Source: an uncultured Campylobacter sp.
GTDB taxonomy: Bacteria > Campylobacterota > Campylobacteria > Campylobacterales > Campylobacteraceae
NCBI RefSeq assembly: GCF_937997595.1
Contig: NZ_CALKTS010000329.1
Span: forward strand, 1-6,302
Reading direction: 5' to 3'
Length of the DNA stretch: 6,302 nucleotides
Position 1 is the first letter of the stretch. Every line of letters begins with the position of its first letter. The position numbers and the translations under genes are program-made. Shown here piece by piece: positions 1-4,167 of the stretch. Under the pieces are notes generated by a model that searched no databases, was not told the origin of the DNA, and worked only from the letters and a program-made list of their open reading frames with translations.

Positions 1-234
1 CCTCGCCCATGCGCACAATACGAGCGCAAGGATATGGGCGAATACGCATCTCTTATCTTATCCGTCAAGCCTGGTATCACTGGGCTTTGGCAGGTGAGTG
101 GGCGTAGCGACGTGGATTTTGCGACCAGGGCGGGCATGGATGCGTGGTATATGAAAAACTGGTCAATATGGAACGATATCGTGATAATCATAAAAACCTT
201 TAAGGTGGTCCTTGTTCGCGAGGGCGCAATTTAA
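1..234 (+). CDS. Undecaprenyl-phosphate sugar-phosphate transferase, C-terminal part (WbaP/WcaJ type)
   Basis: The 5' end lies outside the window; 77 codons and the TAA stop are visible, in frame from base 1. The visible part begins PRPCAQYERKDMGEYA, matching the GPRP...E...MG block of the bacterial sugar transferase domain, followed by VKPGITGLWQVSGRSD and WYMKNWSIWNDIVIIIKT, the hallmark C-terminal motifs of this family. Family members move a sugar-1-phosphate (often galactose, glucose or an amino sugar) from a nucleotide sugar onto undecaprenyl phosphate at the inner membrane, the first step of O-antigen, capsule or exopolysaccharide synthesis. The sugar cannot be told from this fragment. 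The protein ends VLVREGAI, a normal family terminus, so the 3' end is intact. The Wzz-like gene starts 22 nt downstream, so the two are probably cotranscribed. The family call is secure; an exact gene name is not. Confidence 0.95.
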   Translation, partial: PRPCAQYERKDMGEYASLILSVKPGITGLWQVSGRSDVDFATRAGMDAWYMKNWSIWNDIVIIIKTFKVVLVREGAI

Positions 235-245
235 ATTTTAAATTT

Positions 246-250
246 GGAGA
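246..250 (+). promoter_or_regulatory. Ribosome binding site of the Wzz-like gene
   Basis: GGAGA followed by six bases and then ATG at 257. It is a good Shine-Dalgarno match and supports this ATG as the start. It lies in the 22-nt gap after the upstream stop, so no separate promoter is needed. Confidence 0.8.
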
Positions 251-256
251 AGAAAT

Positions 257-1186
257 ATGCAACAGAATTATTGTGAAGATGATGAGATTGATTTGCTAGA
301 TTTGGCAAAAAAGATATGGAAATATAAAAAGCAAATTTGTATAGTAACTTGCGGATTTATTGCGGTTGGGCTTTTGTATATTATATTTGCTACTCCGTGG
401 TATAAAGCAACGGCGGTGGTAGAAACCGCCTATTATAATAATGAAACTGGTATGCCACAGTATATAACCGAAAGATCCGTTCGGATGCATGAGCTTAGAG
501 TAAAATATATTGATGGACTAAAGGACATTAAGGATAAGAACGTAACGGTTGATAGTATCGTCGCCGATAAAGATAGCGCCAATATATTTATTATAACGGC
601 GTTTGCCAAATCAAACGAATTACTAAAAAAACATATAGATGAGATGGTGGCAGATTTGAGCAAAGAAGATGCTATAGTTTTAGATGAATATAAAAAGGCT
701 ATACGCGAACAATTGGTAAGTATTGATTCGCAGATAAGTTATTTAAAAAATAATAAAATTCGTAATTTAAAAGAACGCATAGAATATTTAAAAGGTGTTC
801 AGATAGCCAAAATAGACGATCAAATAGATATGCTGAACAAGAGAGAAAAGCTTAGCGATGCTGGCGAATTAAAACTGATGGAGTTAATGAATATAAAAGA
901 TAAAATTTTAAACGACAATATACCTAAAATAAGTGACGAAATTAGTGCTATAACTCTAGTACAAATTCCTGATTTAATGAAGAAAAAGAGCATTATAGAA
1001 AGTAGGCTTTCTGATTTTAATTTTAAAACTTCTCATATAATTTCTAATATAGTTTTATCTGATCGCCCAGCAAAGCCTAAAAAACTAATCATTTTAGCAA
1101 TATCTGCAATAATAGGACTTATGCTTTCTACCTTTGTAGTATTGGTTTATGATAAATTTAAAACCTGCAATTCCGAAAATAGATAA
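257..1186 (+). CDS. Wzz-like polysaccharide chain-length determinant (polysaccharide co-polymerase)
   Basis: A complete 309-residue protein with the classic co-polymerase layout. There is a short cytoplasmic N-terminus (DEIDLLDLAKKIWKYKK), a first membrane helix at about residues 26-45, a PWYKATA segment typical of the start of the Wzz domain, and a long charged, largely helical periplasmic region at about 50-265. Near the end is the proline-containing motif LSDRPAKPKK (prolines 271 and 274), then a second membrane helix at about 277-298 with a small cytoplasmic tail. Proteins of this family oligomerise in the inner membrane and set the modal length of O-antigen or related glycans made by Wzy. 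There is no C-terminal tyrosine kinase domain and no export-type extension, so it resembles Wzz rather than Wzc. The transferase just upstream supports a glycan role. It is the last recognisable gene of the operon; no gene follows for about 3 kb. Confidence 0.88.
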   Translation: MQQNYCEDDEIDLLDLAKKIWKYKKQICIVTCGFIAVGLLYIIFATPWYKATAVVETAYYNNETGMPQYITERSVRMHELRVKYIDGLKDIKDKNVTVDSIVADKDSANIFIITAFAKSNELLKKHIDEMVADLSKEDAIVLDEYKKAIREQLVSIDSQISYLKNNKIRNLKERIEYLKGVQIAKIDDQIDMLNKREKLSDAGELKLMELMNIKDKILNDNIPKISDEISAITLVQIPDLMKKKSIIESRLSDFNFKTSHIISNIVLSDRPAKPKKLIILAISAIIGLMLSTFVVLVYDKFKTCNSENR

Positions 1187-1277
1187 ATTTTAAATAATTT
1201 ATTTCTATATTGGGGTGTTACGGCTGAATGTAAAGACTTCTTTAATAAAACTCCCTACTGCGGCGCTTTATATGGAA

Positions 1278-1283
1278 TATTAT
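1278..1283 (+). promoter_or_regulatory. Possible -10 box (TATTAT)
   Basis: TATTAT is one base from the sigma-70 consensus TATAAT. A start about seven bases downstream would be near 1290, just before the left arm of the hairpin at 1293. No clear -35 is seen, which is usual for Campylobacter promoters. Such boxes are frequent by chance in AT-rich DNA, so this rests mainly on its position. Confidence 0.25.
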
Positions 1284-1292
1284 GTTGCGCAA

Positions 1293-1346
1293 ACTCTAGT
1301 AAAATAGTATTGACGTTAAATTAGCAATACTATTTTACTAAAGAGT
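1293..1346 (+). repeat. Strong inverted repeat / hairpin downstream of the Wzz-like gene
   Basis: The left arm (1293-1312) and right arm (1325-1346) pair over 20 bp. A perfect 15-bp core (AGTAAAATAGTATTG against its complement at 1325-1339) is followed by a 2-nt AA bulge at 1340-1341 and five more pairs (ACTCT with AGAGT). The loop is 12 nt. No T-run follows on either strand, so it is not a classical intrinsic terminator. The right arm contains AAGAG, a weak Shine-Dalgarno-like site five bases before the ATG at 1351, so the structure could mask that site. Confidence 0.85.
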
Positions 1347-1350
1347 AAGA

Positions 1351-1485
1351 ATGACATTTAGCTATTACAGTATCAAAGCTAGAATTGTTTTTTGCTTTTT
1401 AGCTATGACTATTAAATTTTATCTATGCATCGAATCCTATCGCTCGGATACATTATCGAAAAAGTCATTTATTACTATCGAGTAG
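1351..1485 (+). CDS. Possible small hydrophobic protein, 44 aa, unrecognised
   Basis: ATG to TAG, 44 codons. The peptide starts MTFSYYSIKARIVFCF and has a hydrophobic stretch at about residues 12-27, broken by one lysine, with a polar tail that includes SDTLSKK. A weak AAGAG site sits five bases upstream inside the right arm of the strong hairpin, and a TATTAT box lies just before that hairpin. On the opposite strand a perfect TATAAT (1520-1515) would drive transcription antisense to this frame. This could be a small membrane peptide, perhaps of the type I toxin kind. It could equally be a relic of an IS1634-like transposase C-terminus (the SIKA..VFCFLA pattern is loosely similar), or a chance ORF. 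No function is claimed. Confidence 0.25.
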   Translation: MTFSYYSIKARIVFCFLAMTIKFYLCIESYRSDTLSKKSFITIE

Positions 1486-1514
1486 CCCCAATTTGCATTT
1501 ACAAAAGCATCGTG

Positions 1515-1520
1515 ATTATA
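1515..1520 (-). promoter_or_regulatory. Possible antisense -10 box (TATAAT on the minus strand)
   Basis: The plus strand reads ATTATA, so the minus strand carries a perfect TATAAT. A transcript from it would begin around 1508 and run antisense through the small ORF at 1351-1485. No matching -35 is evident. In DNA this AT-rich a TATAAT often occurs by chance. Confidence 0.2.
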
Positions 1521-1646
1521 AATTTAGTGTATTAATTAAAAAGCACCGATTAGAATTCTATGATTTTAAAGGATTATTGGTGTCCCGTGTAGTATCTATG
1601 CAACTTTTAAAAACGCCCCATAATACGCGATTACAGAATATCGCTC

Positions 1647-1666
1647 TATAGTCTTTAAAGACTATA
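1647..1666. repeat. Perfect 20-bp palindrome
   Basis: TATAGTCTTTAAAGACTATA reads identically on both strands with no spacer. Flanking bases do not extend it. It is not next to a recognisable promoter or gene start and has no T-run, so an operator-like protein site or a cruciform is possible but unproven. Confidence 0.85.
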
Positions 1667-1684
1667 TAACAAAATTTGCTATCT

Positions 1685-2412
1685 CTTAAGGAGACTTTAA
1701 ATAATAAGCAAAAATGGGTTAAAACCTATAGACCTTAAGAAATTTAGCTTAAGCTTTGTAGCAGCTTAAGGCTTAAACCCTTAAGTAGGCTAATTAAACA
1801 CAATTTTTACTTAGTGCTTTAAACGCTTATCCATAAAACATATTCTTATTGGTATAAATAATACAATAGATAAAGCTTAAGACACTATTTTTGTCCTTAT
1901 GCGTCGGAGATTATATTAGAAAGATCTTAAAAGCTACTTAGTCGAAATTTATTGATACTCTTTTTGAGCTTTCCCTCTTAGCTGAAAAGTCCCTAAAAGC
2001 CCTTAAGCTTCTTTAAAATCATAACGGGCAGGGAAACTTGATAGAGTGGACTAGCTCGATAGTCTTCTAAAATTCTTTAAAAGTATGGGCAAGCGATGCA
2101 ATTTCCTACACATTGCCAAGATTTCTAAAATACAGAGGGTATGATTCAAAATTTAAGTAGATAGGTAAAATGTAGCGAAATGAAGGGAGACAAATCAAGC
2201 GCGGCAAGAGTAGCTAGAATAATAAAGAACACTAAAGTGTTTATTCACATACTAACAAACACCAAAACAGTTACCTAGCAAATATGAAATAAACAAATAA
2301 TATAGGAATGTCAAAGAGCAATGAAAAGACCAAATAATGAATAAAAGGATAAAGTAGATATTCTAAAAGCTTTTTGCACTCATAGTACTAAAAGCAAGCA
2401 TCAAAGCTTAAG
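1685..2412. repeat. Cluster of eight CTTAAG palindromes
   Basis: CTTAAG occurs at 1685, 1734, 1748, 1765, 1780, 1876, 2002 and 2407 (start positions). I found no other copy in the window. Several are extended, for example AGCTTAAGCT at 1746-1755, and overlap AAGCTT words (1751, 1873, 2005, 2404). The five copies between 1685 and 1785 lie within about 100 bp. Spacing is irregular, so it is not a simple tandem repeat. Confidence 0.75.
2192..2227 (+). repeat. Degenerate repeat AAATCAAGC...ATAATAAAG, copy 1
   Basis: 36 bp: AAATCAAGCG, then 15 variable bases, then GAATAATAAAG. The copy at 2734-2769 has the same length and identical ends. The copy at 2642-2659 has the two ends joined directly. Confidence 0.6.
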
Positions 2413-2578
2413 AGCTACAACAATGAAAATATTAAAGCACCTAAAAGTGTTATTTTGAGACAGAAGCTTAGGTACTCCACTTGAAGCAGCCGTAGCTTTT
2501 TAAGTAGCAACTCAATACATTGGGCACACAAAGTAGTAATAAGGCTCAATGATGATAAAAGTATTAATAAAGGTAAGT

Positions 2579-2671
2579 AAATCGGGAATAGTAGACATAA
2601 GTATAACAAGCAAATCAAGTATAGTAAGCATAATAGAAAGTAAATCAAGCATAATAAAGAAACGGAGGATA
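2579..2671 (+). repeat. Three degenerate repeats of about 30 bp
   Basis: Units start at 2579 (AAATCGGG), 2612 (AAATCAAG) and 2642 (AAATCAAG), 33 and 30 bp apart, and share words such as ATAGTAAGCATAATA with substitutions. In one frame they spell Ser-Lys-Ser-Ser-Ile-type repeats; in the frame that stays most open they spell Lys-(Gln or stop)-Ile-Lys. Spacing near 30 bp means about ten codons. Confidence 0.55.
2642..2659 (+). repeat. Degenerate repeat AAATCAAGC/ATAATAAAG, short copy
   Basis: Here AAATCAAGC is followed directly by ATAATAAAG, without the 18 bases that separate these words in the copies at 2192 and 2734. Confidence 0.6.
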
Positions 2672-2733
2672 TCTACACGATCCGCTTGATCGCAAATATA
2701 TCTGAAAGCAGCAAAAATATTAAAAGAATAAGT

Positions 2734-2769
2734 AAATCAAGCGAATTGAGCCTGGCATGAATAATAAAG
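2734..2769 (+). repeat. Degenerate repeat AAATCAAGC...ATAATAAAG, copy 3
   Basis: 36 bp with the same first 10 and last 11 bases as the copy at 2192-2227; the 15 bases between differ. Its end supplies the AAGG of the Shine-Dalgarno site in front of the small ORF at 2780. Confidence 0.6.
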
Positions 2770-2779
2770 GAGTGCAAGA

Positions 2780-2863
2780 ATGTGCTCTACTATTCAAATC
2801 AGACTAAACGCCGGGCAAAACGCTCAATACCCATATATCCGCATACACCAAGATATTCAATAA
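2780..2863 (+). CDS. Possible 27-aa peptide with a strong ribosome binding site
   Basis: ATG to TAA, 27 codons, beginning MCSTIQIRLNAGQNAQ. It is preceded by AAGGAG (2767-2772) with a 7-nt spacer, the best Shine-Dalgarno match in the gene-poor region. The peptide is polar with no signal peptide or membrane segment, and I do not recognise it. It may be a genuine short peptide, the truncated start of a former gene, or chance. Reading continues in other frames downstream without a clear product. Confidence 0.25.
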   Translation: MCSTIQIRLNAGQNAQYPYIRIHQDIQ

Positions 2864-3370
2864 TTGTAAAAAAGCTAAGAAGCTGGATAAACCATACACG
2901 GCAAAGAGCCTATGAATATAATATAAATCGAAATTTAAACAAAGCTGCATAAATTTAAACAAGAAGCATATAAGCAAATTTTATGAAAATCCATATAAAA
3001 TAACTGAGATATGCTCAAAAATCATCGCATTACGAATACTGGTGCAATACCTCAATGACGATATGGGCAAAATACTACCGCTGGCAGTCACTGCATTATA
3101 CATATCAGCATAGCTATAACCAAGAACCAGACTGAGATTAAAAGATGCCGTACTAAATATCAAAGTACTCTAAACTGGACTAAGATTAAAAACATTATAA
3201 GGTGCTATAAATTCTAATAAGCAACAAATAAACGACGATGCTTTAACGACGGCAATACTCAAATATACAAACTAGCCCCAAACGATTAAACATTACTCAA
3301 TAACATTACCAAATAACGCAACCCGTTAAAAGTTATACGGGAATTTGAAGTAAAATTTATTAAGATTAAG

Positions 3371-3616
3371 ATGCAAGCGGCGAAATCTTGCTCATCAACA
3401 CATCAAAAAGCTATACCAAATTTAAAGCCTACTCCAAAAAAGCAGAGGAAGCTTTTCAAGGATAAGGACAAGAATATAAAACGCTCCACGCCATATAGTA
3501 TTAAAGCACATCATAGTATTAAAACATCTCATAATATTAAAAGAAGTCATAGAGAGCATTGCAATCACAAAGAGATAATATCTTTTAGGCTTATAGCTTT
3601 TATATTTATGTTATGA
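3371..3616 (+). CDS. Hypothetical 81-aa basic protein, doubtful
   Basis: The longest start-to-stop frame on the plus strand in the gap. It is very basic (KPTPKKQRKLFKDKDKNIKR), followed by a hexapeptide repeat (YSIKAH, HSIKTS, HNIKRS) encoded by an 18-bp tandem repeat, and a short hydrophobic end (RLIAFIFML). There is no Shine-Dalgarno site in front of the ATG. Composition is low-complexity and matches the surrounding A-rich DNA. Its order of segments resembles the decayed frame at 2392-2760, which may mean both descend from one ancestral sequence. It is as likely to be a relic or chance frame as a translated gene. Confidence 0.22.
   Translation: MQAAKSCSSTHQKAIPNLKPTPKKQRKLFKDKDKNIKRSTPYSIKAHHSIKTSHNIKRSHREHCNHKEIISFRLIAFIFML
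3494..3547 (+). repeat. 18-bp tandem repeat, three units
   Basis: Units at 3494-3511, 3512-3529 and 3530-3547 share the core CATAGTATTAAA with a few substitutions; a fourth, more diverged unit may follow to 3565. The period keeps the reading frame, giving six-residue repeats (x-S/N-I-K-x-x) in the ORF at 3371-3616. Confidence 0.75.
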
Positions 3617-3640
3617 TTAAAAATACATAGATGTATTTTC

Positions 3641-3918
3641 AAATTTACGTGTAGCTGTAATATACAAAAAATACCGCCCAAAAAAAGAGAACTCCTATAA
3701 AGCTCTAAAACGTCTCAAAAGAGTTAAATAGGGTAAAACACGACGGAAAGACACACTATAAATATCCGTCAAGAGCCTATCGCCTCTTGACGGATAATCC
3801 CATTCTATCGGTATTTATAGCTTGCAGCGGCACGTTTCATAGCGTAAAATGAGACGAGTGGGAAGGCAAGCGGGACGACTTTTTACTTATCGTATTATCC
3901 TTGTTAGCTCCATTGGAT
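3641..3918. other. Intergenic stretch around the bulged hairpin
   Basis: No gene is supported. The right part (about 3780-3900) is visibly richer in G and C than the A-rich block to its left. Apart from the hairpin at 3756-3820 I see no promoter, RNA gene or family match. Confidence 0.5.
3756..3820 (+). repeat. Long bulged hairpin
   Basis: The left arm 3756-3775 is continuous (CTATAAATATCCGTCAAGAG). Its inner 11 bases pair with 3784-3794 across an 8-nt loop (CCTATCGC). Its outer 9 bases (CTATAAATA) pair with 3812-3820 (TATTTATAG). A 17-nt bulge lies on the right side (3795-3811); alternatively the inner stem extends to 13 bp with 3784-3796. No T-run follows, so it is not a standard terminator. 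GACGGA at 3742-3747 could also pair with TCCGTC at 3765-3770, giving a competing smaller hairpin. Confidence 0.8.
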
Positions 3919-4057
3919 TCACTTGTCCATTATGCTTTCTACCACTTTCCTTTTGCGCTCCTCGCTAAAATACTTTCTTTAAATTCTTTAAATGTTCTAG
4001 GGAGTTTATATATTCCTTTGCCACTTTATAGGTAGGATATACTTTGAAGCGCTTGCC
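3919..4057 (-). pseudogene. Frameshifted minus-strand gene remnant, product unknown
   Basis: Two minus-strand frames join into one protein-like text. From 4057 down, the frame reads GKRFKVYPTYKVAKEYIN then SLEHLKNLKK before a TAG at 3967-3965. One base over, the next frame reads KYFSEERKRKVVESIMDK and stops at 3921-3919. The switch falls in an A-rich run (AAGAAAG), a plausible one-base indel. The joined 47 or so residues look like the helical, charged C-terminus of a real protein. Upstream (4058-4110) a third frame reads ALNIERLRQALQ, perhaps more of the same gene after another shift. I do not recognise the family. The remnant points away from the TolC gene and its upstream part overlaps the likely TolC promoter region. 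Confidence 0.4.
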
Positions 4058-4105
4058 TTAGTCTTTCAATATTTAAGGCGGAACTTAAAATTTAATCATC
4101 CGTTT

Positions 4106-4113
4106 TATAAAAT
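4106..4113 (+). promoter_or_regulatory. Upstream TATAAAAT box before TolC
   Basis: First of two identical TATAAAAT boxes, 23 bp apart. It would give a start near 4120. It may be an alternative promoter or part of the AT-rich upstream region of the box at 4129. Confidence 0.3.
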
Positions 4114-4128
4114 TTTAATCCCCTTTCG

Positions 4129-4136
4129 TATAAAAT
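4129..4136 (+). promoter_or_regulatory. Likely -10 box of the TolC-family gene
   Basis: CGTATAAAATGC fits the extended -10 style of Campylobacter sigma-70 promoters and is preceded by AT-rich sequence. The predicted start near 4143 leaves a leader of about 25 nt before the TTG at 4168. Confidence 0.5.
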
Positions 4137-4167
4137 GCATTAAAATTCCATTTATAAAGAGCCTAAT

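Larger units (their letters stand above)
1187..2150. other. Gene-poor spacer, first part
   Basis: No reading frame over 60 codons with a start and no recognisable family was found here on either strand. A 76-codon open stretch on + (about 1420-1652) has no usable start. What it does hold is listed separately: the hairpin at 1293-1346, the small ORF at 1351-1485, the palindrome at 1647-1666 and most of the CTTAAG cluster. Base composition is AT-rich with T about as common as A, unlike the A-skewed block that follows. Confidence 0.7.
2392..2760 (+). pseudogene. Candidate decayed coding frame, product unknown
   Basis: The frame beginning at 2392 stays open to 2758 except for three stops at 2482, 2578 and 2641 (about 122 codons); many more would be expected in DNA this AT-rich if random. 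Two of the stops sit at equivalent points of a local repeat: AAG-TAA-ATC at 2575 and 2638, where the intact copy at 2608 reads AAG-CAA-ATC-AAG, as if CAA had mutated to TAA. The translated text is rich in Lys, Asn, Ser and His and ends with a segment containing HNKETEDIYTIRLIANIS. A similar order (basic block, Asn/Lys/His repeats, NHKE..RLIA) occurs in the ORF at 3371-3616. No family is recognised and no start or RBS is visible. Confidence 0.3.
2150..3640. other. A-skewed, gene-poor block with degenerate repeats
   Basis: The plus strand here has far more A than T; the line 2281-2340, for example, has about 35 A and 11 T in 60 bases. No long gene is present. Short words recur (AAATCAAG, ATAATAAAG, ATTAAAGCAC, AATATTAAA). 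Several short frames rich in Lys, Ser, Asn and His are visible and are listed separately. The pattern fits decayed, low-complexity coding sequence read on the plus strand, though this cannot be proven from the window alone. Confidence 0.55.

Noticed and set aside
1183..1202. ATAAATT / AATTTAT stem at the Wzz-like stop as a terminator
   Set aside because: The stem is all A-T, only 7 bp, and is not followed by a T-run; too weak to call.
1430..1525. Minus-strand protein-like stretch (NANWGYSIVINDFFDN)
   Set aside because: Only about 27 codons between stops, and stop density in that frame over the wider region is what random AT-rich DNA would give.
2241..2249. TTATTCACA, a perfect match to the DnaA box TTATNCACA (with a one-mismatch relative at 1827-1835)
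   Set aside because: One perfect and one imperfect box about 400 bp apart are expected by chance; no dnaA, iterons or box cluster support an origin.
2415..2648. 77-codon minus-strand frame rich in Leu and Ile
   Set aside because: It is the complement of the A-rich Lys/Ser/Asn repeats on the plus strand, has no RBS, and is low-complexity throughout.
2981..3163. 60-codon minus-strand frame
   Set aside because: The text looks moderately protein-like, but the opposite strand is also open over the same bases, there is no RBS and no family match; not enough to call.
1293..3820. The two strong hairpins as terminal repeats of one mobile element
   Set aside because: Their arms share no sequence, no target-site duplication was found, and no transposase lies between them.
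1187..4167. tRNA, rRNA, tmRNA, SRP, RNase P RNA or CRISPR array in the gap
   Set aside because: I looked for T-loop motifs, conserved RNA cores and regularly spaced identical repeats and found none.
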